Part shown: piece by piece, positions 13,843 to 23,498 of the stretch
Layout of the letters: each line of letters opens with the position of its first letter
Numbering within the stretch: position 1 is the stretch's first letter
Assembly (NCBI RefSeq): GCF_011392125.1
Contig: NZ_JAAJBU010000012.1
Coordinates: 1-64,000, forward strand
DNA length: 64,000 bases
Direction: 5' to 3'
DNA from: Flavobacterium lotistagni
Lineage (GTDB): Bacteria; Bacteroidota; Bacteroidia; Flavobacteriales; Flavobacteriaceae
Notes under the pieces: generated by a model
The model's database searches: none
Seen by the model: the letters and a program-made list of their open reading frames with translations, nothing else
Told to the model about the DNA's origin: nothing
Translations under genes and position numbers: made by a program

Positions 13843-16392
13843 GTGGCTTCATTAGCTGAAATAAACATCAAATTTACTGCTGATTTACGTGGTTTCAGTA
13901 CTGAAACTCAAAAGGCGCTACGTATCATTGGTAAAGTTGGTGATGATATGCAAAAGCTTGGGAAATCCATGTCTTTGTATATTACTGCACCGCTTCTTTT
14001 GGGCGGTGCGGCAGCTGTTAAATTCGCTTCAGATTATAACGAATCTCTGAATAAGGTTGATGTAGCCTTCGGTTCTTCGTCGGATAAAGTAAAAGAATTC
14101 GCTAAAACATCATTAGACAGTTTCGGTATTGCTGAAGGTAGTGCGCTCGATATGGCTGCTTTGTTCGGCGATATGGCAACATCGATGGGTTTGCCTATTG
14201 ATAAATCTGCTGCATTATCAAAGTCATTGGTTGGTTTGGCTGGTGATCTTTCGTCATTTAAAAACATCGGGATTGATGAAGCTACAACCGCGCTTAATGG
14301 AATTTTCACAGGTGAAACCGAATCTTTAAAAAGATTGGGTGTTGTGATGACAGAAGCGAATTTACAGCAGTTTGCGCTTACCAAAGGAATCCGAACCCAA
14401 ATCAAAGATATGACGCAAGCGGATAAGGTAACGCTTCGTTATGCTTATGTTATGGAGCAAACTAAAAATGCTCAGGGTGATTTTGCTCGTACCGGTGGCG
14501 GTGCTGCTAATCAAATGCGAATTTTTCAGGAAAGCCTAAAACAAGCGGGCGCTGAATTCGGTCAGGTTTTATTACCTGCTTTTACAAAAGGTATTAAGAT
14601 TGTCAATGAAATCATCAAAGGTTTTTCAAGCTTATCAGATGAAAGTAAAACGACAATTGTTGCTGTGGCGGGTATTGCGGCTGCTACTGGGCCTATGCTT
14701 TCTGTTTTTGGATCACTTTTAACTTTAATTCCGAATACAATTTCAAAATTTAATCAGTTAAAGGATAATTTGACGGCTTTGAAAGCTTTGGTTCTTGCAA
14801 ATCCTTTTACTGCTATTGCAACCGTTTTGGCTACAATTGCGGCTATTACAATTGTATCATCTTCGCGATTTACGGAATTGACCAATGCTACAAAAAGCTT
14901 TGCGGAAATTCAGCAAAAAGCCTCAGATTCTGTTGCTTCTGAATCTGCTGAACTTCAAAAGAATTTAGCTATTGCTAAAAATAAATCATTAACTGATGAA
15001 TTGCGTCAAGATGCTGTAAAAAAGATTAACGCCCTTTCCCCTGAACTCTTAGGAAACATTAGACTAGAAAACTTATACACTCAACAAACTACTGATGCAG
15101 TTTTAAAATATACTGATGCTTTGGCGGTTAAAGCAAAAGTACAGGCAGCTGAAGAAAAATTGGTTGATGTTCAAAAAAAGCTATTGGAATTGCAGTTAGG
15201 TAATACTGATGCGATTAAGCCTTCGGTGTGGCAAAACTTTTCGAATGCTTTACTATCGGGTGGGAATAGTATGAGTTTTGCTGCTCGATCTGCTTTGACT
15301 GTAGCTGAAAATTTAGGAACAGAAAATACTGAACTTGTAAAACTGCAAAACATCTTGACTGCTTTCATTGCGAAAAACAAAGATGTATCAAAATCAAATG
15401 AAGAGGTTGCTGTAACGTTGCAGGATATTGCTAAAGCAGCTGGTGCGAAATTCGGTACAATCATTTTCTTTGAAGGTCAAATCGAGGAACTACAGAAACT
15501 TCAAAAAGAAGTTTCTACTACAAATAAATCCTGGCAATCTTATCAGGATAGAATTGATGTAATTCAAAAGAAGATTGATGCCATAGAGGGTAAAGGCCCA
15601 ATAAAATTACCAAAACCTGAATTACCGCAATTAGGGGAATCCGAAGTGCCTGTTTCAATTCAATTTTCTTTAGAAGAACTTAATAATCAAAAAGCATATT
15701 TTGAAAAGCTACGTGAACAATTTTCGACAACTGATAAGCAATATCAGGATCTAACCGAAAATATCAGTAATACTGAAATCAAGATTAAAGCGATTGAAGG
15801 TGTAGAAAATTTTGATTTAGCAAAAAACGCCGCTGAAGATTTAGCTGCATCGCAACAAAGATTGGCGGCTGTCGGTGAAGCTGTTGGTGAATCCGTTGCC
15901 GGTGCTTTTGCAAATCTATCGACTTCTATTGTTGATTCGTTAGGATTAGCTAAAACAGGATTTGAAGGTTTTATAGGTGGTTTGGTTCAAACAATAACAA
16001 AATTGGTCGCGATGATGCTCGCGTCTGCAATATCACAATCAATTGCCGGTGCTACTGCTTCAGGAACGGCTACGGGGCCGTTGGCTGTTTTTACCACACC
16101 GGCTTTTATTGCGACTGCCGTAAGTGGTGTATTGGCTGCTTTTGCTGCTATTCCAAAATTTGAATTTGGTGGTATTGTTGGTGGTTCATCATTTTATGGT
16201 GATAAAATATTAGCGCGTGTTAATAGCGGTGAGATGATATTAAATTACGGTCAGCAAAGAAGCTTATATGGACAATTGGTGAATAACGGCCCGCAAGTAG
16301 TTTTTATTGATGGTGGTTTTCAGCTTGAAGGTACAACTTTAAAGCTTCTTATGAGTAGGGTTGATCGACAATCAGATAGAACAGGATTATGA
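13843..16392 (+). CDS. Tail tape measure protein
   Basis: This is a long protein, 849 aa from the GTG at 13843 (VASLAEINIKFTADLRGF). The upstream in-frame extension to 13750 runs through the terminator and promoter and is rejected. Early residues carry the TMP core (AAAVKFASDYNESLNKVDVAF, LAGDLSSFKNIGIDEATTAL). Hydrophobic segments occur in the middle, long coiled-coil stretches around residues 500-670, and a glycine/alanine-rich hydrophobic region near the end. It sets tail length and is ejected with DNA. The stop overlaps the next ATG. Confidence 0.93.
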   Translation: MASLAEINIKFTADLRGFSTETQKALRIIGKVGDDMQKLGKSMSLYITAPLLLGGAAAVKFASDYNESLNKVDVAFGSSSDKVKEFAKTSLDSFGIAEGSALDMAALFGDMATSMGLPIDKSAALSKSLVGLAGDLSSFKNIGIDEATTALNGIFTGETESLKRLGVVMTEANLQQFALTKGIRTQIKDMTQADKVTLRYAYVMEQTKNAQGDFARTGGGAANQMRIFQESLKQAGAEFGQVLLPAFTKGIKIVNEIIKGFSSLSDESKTTIVAVAGIAAATGPMLSVFGSLLTLIPNTISKFNQLKDNLTALKALVLANPFTAIATVLATIAAITIVSSSRFTELTNATKSFAEIQQKASDSVASESAELQKNLAIAKNKSLTDELRQDAVKKINALSPELLGNIRLENLYTQQTTDAVLKYTDALAVKAKVQAAEEKLVDVQKKLLELQLGNTDAIKPSVWQNFSNALLSGGNSMSFAARSALTVAENLGTENTELVKLQNILTAFIAKNKDVSKSNEEVAVTLQDIAKAAGAKFGTIIFFEGQIEELQKLQKEVSTTNKSWQSYQDRIDVIQKKIDAIEGKGPIKLPKPELPQLGESEVPVSIQFSLEELNNQKAYFEKLREQFSTTDKQYQDLTENISNTEIKIKAIEGVENFDLAKNAAEDLAASQQRLAAVGEAVGESVAGAFANLSTSIVDSLGLAKTGFEGFIGGLVQTITKLVAMMLASAISQSIAGATASGTATGPLAVFTTPAFIATAVSGVLAAFAAIPKFEFGGIVGGSSFYGDKILARVNSGEMILNYGQQRSLYGQLVNNGPQVVFIDGGFQLEGTTLKLLMSRVDRQSDRTGL

Positions 16393-18764
16393 ACGCTGTA
16401 TTGAATCCATTGAATGTAAAACAATTATCAATTGAGGTTATTGATACCTATGATAATTCGCGACCTTTAATTGAGGAATATACTCAGCAAGGTTCGCCTG
16501 TTTTAAGTTGGGGATCGGATGAAGATATATATAGCCAGTTTATGATTTCGAAACTGGTTTTTAATATGCTTGTTCCTGATGTTGATGATGCTCATTTCTT
16601 TCATCTTTTTACAGGTGATGAACGCCGTTATAAAGTGAAAATTTTTACTAACGACCCTATTACATTGACAAAAGAACTTATTTGGCAGGGTTTCATGTTG
16701 CCTGATATTTATAAAGAGCCTTATAAGAACGGATGTTTCTTTGTTGAATTTACAGTTGTAGATGGTATTCAATCATTAAAGGATCGGGTGCTTAATCAAT
16801 GGTGGTATTTTAACCGTATTCCGATGCATAAAGTATTTGCAATGCTGTTAAAAGAAACTGGATTAGAACAAAATATCATCGTAGCGCCCAGTATTATACC
16901 AGATAACTTATCCTACATCTGGACTGATATTAATGTTCCGTTGCATCATTATTTTGATGAAGATGACGGTTATAAAGATGTTTTTACAATACTTGAAGAT
17001 TTGCTAAAAGCAAACGGATTCACCCTATATAGTTTCAGGGGTTATTGGTTTATTACCGGTATTTCGCGTAAATCGGAAATGATTAACTATGGATGTTATG
17101 AATTTGATCCTGATGGTACTTTTGTTCAAAAGGTCGATGTTATAAATAATGTTGTGTGGCCAATGAAAGCAACTGACCCTATAATCAGTGTTGCTTCGCC
17201 TTTTAAACGTGTTATTGTTGATTTTAAGTTGTTGCAATCAAAACAACTTTTTTCTGATACGGTCGTAAAAGCACCGATAGAAACTACATCGTTTATTTCT
17301 GATTTTGAATCTGGGTTACCTGAATCAAAGGGTTTTGCTTTCACGCGTCCGTTTACTAATCCTTACTTGGATAGGGATTTTTCAACTGATTTTTCTGAAA
17401 CATTTTGGACTGGTCAAGTGAAGCCGTGGCTAAAACATGAATCTGGATTGGATTATTTCGTGAGTGAACCTACTACATGGGTTGAAGCTGATGAAATTTA
17501 TTTTTTTGCCGGATTTCGTGCGGCCTATGAATTGCATGGTGTTGCTACCGAAGAAATGGCCTTGCATAATTATTATGAATGTCCTGAATATCCTTCTGTT
17601 GAAGCTGGTGTAAAATACAAATTTAGATTTGTGTTAGATTTTGTTGACTTATGGACTGAATCGTTTTCTGATCAAAGTTTAAAACAAGGTTTATATGATA
17701 GCATGGCTCCTTTTCAGTTATTTATTGATGAAAATGAATTCATATCGAAACGCCCTAGTTTCACAAATAATTCTTATAAGTATGATTATCAAGTTACGCC
17801 TCTTACAAGTTTGGTTACACGTGTTAAGTTTAGTTTAGATTATGAATTTACTGCGCCGGTATCTGGTAAGCTAAAATTTAGATTGCTAGCTCCTATAAAT
17901 AATGGTTTAGGAATCGATGTTTTTGATTATCGAATGATTAAAGAATTGAGTTGTGAGATTGTCAAAGATGCTAAAAATGATAAGTTGACTGCAATCCGTG
18001 ATATCAACTATACTACTCAGAGAAAACTTGAAGTTGACTTTATATCAACCAATTCAGAGGCAATCAAAAATAATTTTGGTGTGGATCGTTTGGTTAACCC
18101 TGATTATGTTCAATCTGTAGATTTTGAAGATGGTGCTGTAAATGCTTATGGTACAAATGCATTTTTTGTAATGTCGGGCAATCCATTGTACAAACATCTT
18201 TTCTTGAAAGCTTTTGAAGTATCTGAAGATGACTTTGAAAAAATAGTTTTTAATAATCTGAGGTCAAATTTTTTCGTAGAAACAGCAGGTGGGGTTTCTA
18301 AATATATTCGTAGTTGGTATGTCAGAAAAGAAGCGGATGATACGTGTAAAATGGCATATTTGACATCTTATGACCAAGGTGTAATGCTTCCTGATGGTTA
18401 TGATAAAGAATATGAGATTCAAATAGGCGATAATCTTAACTATGTTTTTTTTGATTACGGCACCGAAAACCTTGCTGCAAGATCGTCTTGGAAAATCTAC
18501 AATTTTATCAATACTGATAATCATAGAAAATTTAATGAAACGCTTGCGAAGCTTTATCATTTTTCTAGGCCGCGTCCAATTTTTGTTATAGATACGGAGT
18601 ATAAGAAAATGGTTTGGCCTAACGAGATTATGGCTATGAATTATAAAGATCAAGTTCGGAATTTTATTCATCCGACGGTTAAGGTTAACCTAGCAAAAGG
18701 CGTTACGAAGGTTTTGGCAGTCGAAGCGATTTTTGAGTCTGTAAATGATATTTCTTATGAATAA
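16389..18764 (+). CDS. Tail hub / distal tail protein
   Basis: This 791-aa protein follows the tape measure. The N-terminal 200 residues (SPVLSWGSDEDIYSQFMISK, FFHLFTGDERRYKVKIF, ELIWQGFMLPDIYKEPYKNG) resemble the baseplate-hub proteins of Bacteroidota prophages, which connect the tail tube to tip fibres. The rest is beta-rich and unassigned. No enzyme motif is evident. It overlaps the 45-aa gene at its 3' end by 8 nt. Confidence 0.75.
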   Translation: MNAVLNPLNVKQLSIEVIDTYDNSRPLIEEYTQQGSPVLSWGSDEDIYSQFMISKLVFNMLVPDVDDAHFFHLFTGDERRYKVKIFTNDPITLTKELIWQGFMLPDIYKEPYKNGCFFVEFTVVDGIQSLKDRVLNQWWYFNRIPMHKVFAMLLKETGLEQNIIVAPSIIPDNLSYIWTDINVPLHHYFDEDDGYKDVFTILEDLLKANGFTLYSFRGYWFITGISRKSEMINYGCYEFDPDGTFVQKVDVINNVVWPMKATDPIISVASPFKRVIVDFKLLQSKQLFSDTVVKAPIETTSFISDFESGLPESKGFAFTRPFTNPYLDRDFSTDFSETFWTGQVKPWLKHESGLDYFVSEPTTWVEADEIYFFAGFRAAYELHGVATEEMALHNYYECPEYPSVEAGVKYKFRFVLDFVDLWTESFSDQSLKQGLYDSMAPFQLFIDENEFISKRPSFTNNSYKYDYQVTPLTSLVTRVKFSLDYEFTAPVSGKLKFRLLAPINNGLGIDVFDYRMIKELSCEIVKDAKNDKLTAIRDINYTTQRKLEVDFISTNSEAIKNNFGVDRLVNPDYVQSVDFEDGAVNAYGTNAFFVMSGNPLYKHLFLKAFEVSEDDFEKIVFNNLRSNFFVETAGGVSKYIRSWYVRKEADDTCKMAYLTSYDQGVMLPDGYDKEYEIQIGDNLNYVFFDYGTENLAARSSWKIYNFINTDNHRKFNETLAKLYHFSRPRPIFVIDTEYKKMVWPNEIMAMNYKDQVRNFIHPTVKVNLAKGVTKVLAVEAIFESVNDISYE

Positions 18765-18894
18765 TAATGTGATACATATTATTTGGATTAGCCCGCAGCT
18801 ATATAGCGAAATTGACCGCAACCGAAAATATTTGACCGCCGAAACTGGAGACTTGATAAAAACGGAAAATAATGAAAATATTGTTGTGCTATGA
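18757..18894 (+). CDS. Very small tail-module gene (45 aa)
   Basis: This short ORF (MNNNVIHIIWISPQLYSEID start) overlaps the hub gene by 8 nt and the next gene by 4 nt (ATGA). Such double overlap strongly suggests it is translated. The product has no recognised domain; the RNRKYLTAETGDLIKTEN segment looks beta-like. Confidence 0.6.
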   Translation: MNNNVIHIIWISPQLYSEIDRNRKYLTAETGDLIKTENNENIVVL

Positions 18895-19802
18895 TTGATG
18901 AAATAAAAGTTAGCGAAATGAACTGGTTGCTCGATGTTCCGGGCGATGCTTTGTTGTATGTGGTAAAAGATGGTCAAGATTATAAGACTACAAAAAATGC
19001 CTTGTTGTCAAGCTTGGGTGTTGGTCTGTTTGTGCCTGAAGGTTTGGGTATGGTAATTAATAGATCAATCGAGTGGATTCAAGATAATTTTGATTTAGAT
19101 TCTGAATCCCCGAACTATCTTTCTGGTATCTCTACAATGGTGGGCTGGCGCATTAAACCACAAAACGGCGGGCGGGTTTCTGTTGGTTGGCATCCTGCAA
19201 ATTACCCGAATATTGGCGATATTGGTGGTAGTGAAGATGCTGTAGTTGGGCAGCATGTTCATAAGACGGTTGTTTGGTCTGATGGGAAACCAGGTGTTAA
19301 TACCTTAGGTACCGGAGCGAGTGTTCCTGGTCGGGCTATGGGGGAAAGTTCCGCTACCGATAAGATTAACTATACTTCCGTTGAGGGCGAGTCTGTTGTT
19401 GGAAAAAACATGCAGCCGTACATTGTTGAACTTCATATTGAAAGAGCTTCCGATGCGTTTATTGGCGGTAATGGATTAAATAAAAAAGAGTATTGTGCTT
19501 ACATAACATATAATCCGTCAACACCAACTATTCCGACAGTAGTTGAGGATGGGAATAATTTCGGTGGAATAACTTGGGTTTGGGACGATGAAAATTCGAC
19601 TTTAAATGGCGCTGGTGATTTTTCTGGTAGAGTATATTGGTCAATACCACCATTTTTACTTCCGTCTATTCAGGCTCCAGCGTCAAACTTTGTTTCTCAT
19701 ACGGGCACGGTTTTTTCAATAGTATTTCTTGATCATACATGGGCGCCTACTTCTGAAGTTTTTGAGAATAATCCAATACAAGTTTCAATTTATAAATTTT
19801 AA
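18891..19802 (+). CDS. Tail fibre / collar-like protein
   Basis: This 303-aa protein has an N-terminal EIKVSEMNWLLDVPGDALLYVVKDG segment and a later GWRIKPQNGGRVSVGWHPANYP, GQHVHKTVVWSDGKPG and ELHIERAS portion. These fit tail-collar or fibre tip proteins with a metal-binding HxH-like turn (QHVHKT). It probably adsorbs to the host. It overlaps the 45-aa gene and is followed after 15 nt by the next tail protein. Family assignment is moderate. Confidence 0.6.
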   Translation: MIDEIKVSEMNWLLDVPGDALLYVVKDGQDYKTTKNALLSSLGVGLFVPEGLGMVINRSIEWIQDNFDLDSESPNYLSGISTMVGWRIKPQNGGRVSVGWHPANYPNIGDIGGSEDAVVGQHVHKTVVWSDGKPGVNTLGTGASVPGRAMGESSATDKINYTSVEGESVVGKNMQPYIVELHIERASDAFIGGNGLNKKEYCAYITYNPSTPTIPTVVEDGNNFGGITWVWDDENSTLNGAGDFSGRVYWSIPPFLLPSIQAPASNFVSHTGTVFSIVFLDHTWAPTSEVFENNPIQVSIYKF

Positions 19803-19817
19803 AAAAAAAATATTAAA

Positions 19818-20420
19818 ATGATCAAAGTAACAATCACACAAGAAACTCAAACGCGTTTTCTCACTGAATTTGATAATGGTTATAAATCGCGAACAATTGA
19901 GAAAATTTATAATAGAGGTAATAATATTGCCTTTAAAATTCCTGATGCTGCGGATGAAGTGTTTCATTTCACTGAAATTTCTGTTATTGAATTGGGTAAT
20001 TCCGAGCCTACTGATGTAGCAAATGTTGGTGCGTTGTTGGATGTGTTCGAAAGATTGCGTTACGCAAATTTTAATACGCCCGGAGCGTCGGGCATATCTT
20101 CAGAAGTGCAGACGGCGCTTGACAATATTAGCCCTGCTGAAGTAGGAGCTTTTTCTGGCGTATTCGCGCTAAACAGAAAAGGGCCAGACTACTACGACGA
20201 TCATGCACAGTCTGGTGCTTTGACTTTATCCATAGGGGTTAGTGCAATAGTTGGAGGAATCGCATCAGTAAAAATCACAGCTAACGGAAGTGGAATCACT
20301 GGATTTTCTTCATGGAAAAATTTAGGTAGCGATTCAATTTCTACGGCCAATGGTGTAATCAATCACATTATTGTAAGAAAGACCGAAACCGAAATTCAGT
20401 ACACTGTAAAAGTAATGTAG
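19818..20420 (+). CDS. Tail-tip associated protein (200 aa), unknown
   Basis: The N-terminus (MIKVTITQETQTRFLTEFDN, SRTIEKIYNRGNNIAFKI) is beta-rich. The middle has a helical LLDVFERLRYANF segment and the C-terminus is glycine/serine-rich beta structure (GIASVKITANGSGITGFSSW). It probably belongs to the fibre complex with its neighbours. I do not recognise a family. It ends 1 nt before the esterase gene. Confidence 0.5.
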   Translation: MIKVTITQETQTRFLTEFDNGYKSRTIEKIYNRGNNIAFKIPDAADEVFHFTEISVIELGNSEPTDVANVGALLDVFERLRYANFNTPGASGISSEVQTALDNISPAEVGAFSGVFALNRKGPDYYDDHAQSGALTLSIGVSAIVGGIASVKITANGSGITGFSSWKNLGSDSISTANGVINHIIVRKTETEIQYTVKVM

Positions 20421-20421
20421 C

Positions 20422-21654
20422 ATGTTAGAACAAATGATGGGAATGATGAACAGTTTTGACCTTGCTTCATATATGGACTTGGTTAATCTGCATTCCAAAG
20501 ACGCAAGTCAGTTTACTTTGGTAAGCTCAAAAATCAGTAGTTGGAACGATGCTATATCGGCATGGGTTCAGGCAACTGATACGGCTCGACCTACGCTTAC
20601 ATCTGGAGTGCCTATTTTTGACGGCAACGACCAGCTTGTAAGAAGTGCAGAAATTTCAGCCACATCTTTTTCATTGTACCTAGTTTTCAAAGATACTGGA
20701 GCGGTTGGTAAAATATTTTTAGGTGCGCAATCGGCTAGTGATTATTTTATGCACACTTCACCTTCAAATTCTTACGATGCAATTAGTATAAATGTAGGTG
20801 GTGTTCCGAAGCAAGTTTGGCGCGCCGGACTTACCGGAAACCGATACAGTATTTTATCTATTCGGAGAAACGGAAACACGCTCACTGCTAAAATCAACGA
20901 CAGAACGCTTATTTCTACTTCTAGTACGTTTGCGGGTCAGGCTACTTTGATTTCAAGATTAATGAGCTATACCGGCGCGGGTTTCTTCATGACTGGAGGG
21001 GTTCGGGCATTATGTGTGAGTAGTCAGTATCTAAGCGATATCGACAATCAAAAGGTTATTAATAAGCTATATTCCGATTATAATTTGGCTGCCGACAATG
21101 CTGCTGAATGTGTTATTGGGTTTGGAGATAGTAATACAGTAGGAACTGGTTCTATATCCTACTTAGTTTCGCTAGGAGTCTCTTTAGGAGTTGCTGACGC
21201 AAATGCCGGCATAAGTGGTTCTTACCTTACTACATTCAATTCTAATAGCGGAATCGCTAGATACAAAGACCATTTATTCACCAGACCTTACACAGATTAC
21301 ATAGTAATTCAATATGGTACAAATGACATTTTGAATTCGGTAAGCGCTTCCACGTTTGGAGCAGATTTGAATACTATCGTGGCCGATCTTATAGCCGTAG
21401 GGCATTCGCCGAACAAAATATGCTTGGGCAGTAATCCCTATCAGCGTTCAGGAGCAAATGCCGCGGCTTTGGACAACTACAGGACTCAGATATCGAACGC
21501 TGCAACCACGCATGGAACCAAGTACTACGACTTTCTACAGTACATGAGAGACAACGGAGGCGACAGTTTGTTGAATACCGGAGACAATGTACACATCAAT
21601 CAAACGGCTCAAAACGCGTTTTCGGCTGGTGTTTATGCCGCATTAACATCTTAA
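20422..21654 (+). CDS. Tail-associated SGNH/GDSL esterase with lectin-like N-terminus
   Basis: This 410-aa protein has two parts. Residues about 25-215 look like a concanavalin/LamG-type beta-sandwich (SFSLYLVFKDTG, TLTAKINDRTLISTSS). From about residue 232 a SGNH hydrolase follows: block I GFGDSNTVGTG with the catalytic Ser, block III GTNDILNS (about 298), and block V DNVHIN with the catalytic Asp/His (about 388). It should deacetylate or de-esterify surface glycans during adsorption. It is the last tail gene before the lysis cassette. Confidence 0.88.
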   Translation: MLEQMMGMMNSFDLASYMDLVNLHSKDASQFTLVSSKISSWNDAISAWVQATDTARPTLTSGVPIFDGNDQLVRSAEISATSFSLYLVFKDTGAVGKIFLGAQSASDYFMHTSPSNSYDAISINVGGVPKQVWRAGLTGNRYSILSIRRNGNTLTAKINDRTLISTSSTFAGQATLISRLMSYTGAGFFMTGGVRALCVSSQYLSDIDNQKVINKLYSDYNLAADNAAECVIGFGDSNTVGTGSISYLVSLGVSLGVADANAGISGSYLTTFNSNSGIARYKDHLFTRPYTDYIVIQYGTNDILNSVSASTFGADLNTIVADLIAVGHSPNKICLGSNPYQRSGANAAALDNYRTQISNAATTHGTKYYDFLQYMRDNGGDSLLNTGDNVHINQTAQNAFSAGVYAALTS

Positions 21655-21677
21655 CGATAATCTAAAAAAAAAATACA

Positions 21678-21842
21678 ATGACCGCAATCGAGAAAAGGAA
21701 TGAGGATATGATGCGTAAGAGTGAACGCAAGCGAGATAGCGCTGACATTGCGAATCGATTTAGGGCTATTGACGAAAAGCTCAACGACATCAAATATTTG
21801 ACTGAGCGCGGCATGTATTATCGCGGTGTAACATCGAATTAA
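21678..21842 (+). CDS. Small charged protein (54 aa) before lysis genes
   Basis: This short ORF begins MTAIEKRNEDMMRKSERKRD, is highly charged and helical, and ends 1 nt before the next ATG. No membrane segment is present. Spacing suggests a real gene in the lysis or tail operon. Function is unknown. Confidence 0.55.
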   Translation: MTAIEKRNEDMMRKSERKRDSADIANRFRAIDEKLNDIKYLTERGMYYRGVTSN

Positions 21843-21843
21843 A

Positions 21844-22122
21844 ATGAAATTTTGGAACGAAACTCTTAGGCCGAAAGGACGTTACGAATTAAAAAGATGT
21901 TTGGCCGTGATGGGCTTCAACGCTACTTTGATTTACGTATTCATTCCGGTTTTCGTTCCAGAGTTCGATGTAAAAGAGTTTGTGGTTTTCTCACTTTTAA
22001 GCTTTTCTGCAGCATGTATCGGAATTGCGCTTCAGGAAAAAATAAAGGTGTCGGAGCAGCCGCAATACCCTTATGGAAATACAGACACTTATAACCCAAT
22101 ACCTCAAAACGATGGCAATTAA
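21844..22122 (+). CDS. Two-helix membrane protein, holin candidate
   Basis: This 92-aa protein has two hydrophobic helices (LAVMGFNATLIYVFIPVFVP and EFVVFSLLSFSAACIGIAL) separated by a short acidic turn and a hydrophilic tail. It lies directly upstream of the endolysin and overlaps it by 11 nt. Position, size and topology fit a holin, but no family is recognised. Confidence 0.6.
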   Translation: MKFWNETLRPKGRYELKRCLAVMGFNATLIYVFIPVFVPEFDVKEFVVFSLLSFSAACIGIALQEKIKVSEQPQYPYGNTDTYNPIPQNDGN

Positions 22123-22687
22123 CAAAGTAAAATTCTACACTGAATTCAAAAAACATTTTGGCCGCTTTACCAATAGCCAAGTTCAAGGCTTTGACGCTAT
22201 TATCAACGAGTGGGATAGGTCAAGACTAAGTGACTTGCGTTGGTTGGCTTATATGCTCGCCACCGCTTGGCATGAAACCGCGAGAACGATGCAGCCAATT
22301 GCTGAATACGGAAAAGGCGGCTCAAGACCTTACGGCTCAAAAATAAAGCACTCAGGCGTAAGATACACCACGCCGGATAAGTTATACTATGGTCGAGGTT
22401 TTGTGCAGCTTACGTGGTACGAAAACTACGAACTCATGGGCCGACTTTTAAAAGTTGACTTGCTACGAAACCCAGAGCTTGCAATGAACATGGATGTTGC
22501 TGTGAAGGTTATGTTTGAAGGGATGCTTCGCGGAGCTTCATCCATTGGAGATTTTACCGGAAAGTGCCTTGAGCAGTATTTCAACGCCAATGTTTCAGAT
22601 CCGGTGAGTGCGCGCCGGATTATCAACGGAACTGACAAAGCGCAGCTCATTGCAGAACACTATCATAAATTTTTATCATGCTTATAG
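22112..22687 (+). CDS. Endolysin, GH19 chitinase-like
   Basis: This 191-aa enzyme starts at ATG 22112 (MAINKVKFYTEFKKHFGRF); the in-frame upstream ATG at 22073 lies deep in the membrane protein gene. It contains ATAWHETARTMQPIAEYGKG with the likely catalytic Glu (about residue 55) and YYGRGFVQLTWYENYELMG, both typical of phage GH19-like lysozymes that hydrolyse peptidoglycan sugar bonds. No signal peptide is seen, so it needs a holin. It overlaps both neighbours. Confidence 0.9.
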   Translation: MAINKVKFYTEFKKHFGRFTNSQVQGFDAIINEWDRSRLSDLRWLAYMLATAWHETARTMQPIAEYGKGGSRPYGSKIKHSGVRYTTPDKLYYGRGFVQLTWYENYELMGRLLKVDLLRNPELAMNMDVAVKVMFEGMLRGASSIGDFTGKCLEQYFNANVSDPVSARRIINGTDKAQLIAEHYHKFLSCL

Positions 22688-23052
22688 TATCCTATTTCAA
22701 ATCGCTTCCGTTGGTCGTTCGCCAACGTTTAATTATCGCGCTGCTGATTGTCGCCGCTTTGGCCATAGGCTATATAGGTTATACCTATTGGGCAGATTCA
22801 CATAACGAGGTGAAGATTGTGAAAAAGACCATCGAAAAAACCGATGCGGCCGTAGATGTAGAAAACAAAAAAGCGGCCATCAAACAAGCTGCCGACGAGC
22901 ACATCAAAAGCGTTGATGACCGAATTAAGAAAATCAGATCCATCCGCGACAATACTAAAAACAACAAACCGATTCATTATGAAAAACCTATCATCAATAC
23001 TGCTGATTATGACGCTATGCGCGATTCATTGGACAGCGCAATGCCAGACTGA
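22678..23052 (+). CDS. Inner-membrane spanin-like protein (Rz-like)
   Basis: This 124-aa protein has one N-terminal membrane helix (RLIIALLIVAALAIGYIGYTYW) followed by a charged periplasmic coiled coil (EVKIVKKTIEKTDAAVDVEN). This is the layout of i-spanins. It overlaps the endolysin stop by 10 nt, and the next gene starts inside it in another frame, as in lambda Rz/Rz1. Assignment rests on topology and context. Confidence 0.7.
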   Translation: MLIVSYFKSLPLVVRQRLIIALLIVAALAIGYIGYTYWADSHNEVKIVKKTIEKTDAAVDVENKKAAIKQAADEHIKSVDDRIKKIRSIRDNTKNNKPIHYEKPIINTADYDAMRDSLDSAMPD

Positions 23053-23437
23053 GCACAAAGACCTGAATAGCCGGGAACGCGTCGAGGCCCTCTATAAAAT
23101 CAACGAACAGCGCAAGGCATATCGAGAACAAATCAAAGACTGTCAGCGCAAGGCCAATGAGCAGATAGCATTTTACCAACGCGCCATCGATTCTATTTCC
23201 AAGGAAGCGATTGATTTGGGCTTAGAGAGCAAAGAGTACGTTTCACATAACCTTGACTTGCAAGAGGGCCTTTTAAGCTCGCTAAAGAAGCAGGAAAAGA
23301 TAGAGGTGGAATTGGCCACCCTGAAAGCAAAGAGGAAAAAACGATTTGGCCTGGGGTGCTCGTTCGGCTGGAACCTACTACAGCGTTCCGATGCATTTGC
23401 CGGGCCGTCGTTTAATTATGATATGATATCATTCTAA
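22979..23437 (+). CDS. Secreted spanin-partner-like protein nested at its 5' end
   Basis: From ATG 22979 the protein starts with a signal peptide (MKNLSSILLIMTLCAIHW) ending near TAQC, a possible imperfect lipobox. A long coiled coil follows (RERVEALYKINEQRKAYREQ), then a C-terminal beta segment (FGLGCSFGWN). The first 74 nt overlap the i-spanin-like gene. At 152 aa it is longer than a typical Rz1 but fits an outer-membrane partner. An in-frame upstream ATG (22913) is rejected because it would bury the signal peptide. Confidence 0.6.
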   Translation: MKNLSSILLIMTLCAIHWTAQCQTEHKDLNSRERVEALYKINEQRKAYREQIKDCQRKANEQIAFYQRAIDSISKEAIDLGLESKEYVSHNLDLQEGLLSSLKKQEKIEVELATLKAKRKKRFGLGCSFGWNLLQRSDAFAGPSFNYDMISF

Positions 23438-23462
23438 AAATTGGGTTTTTTATTGTTGGTTT

Positions 23463-23497
23463 GGCGTGCGGAAGTAGTTAATTCGCACGCCTTTTTT
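23463..23497. terminator. Bidirectional terminator between lysis genes and integrase
   Basis: Perfect 8-bp arms GGCGTGCG and CGCACGCC with a 13-nt loop and a following T-run on the plus strand. The integrase stop at 23499 is convergent, so the hairpin may serve both strands. Confidence 0.85.
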
Positions 23498-23498
23498 G

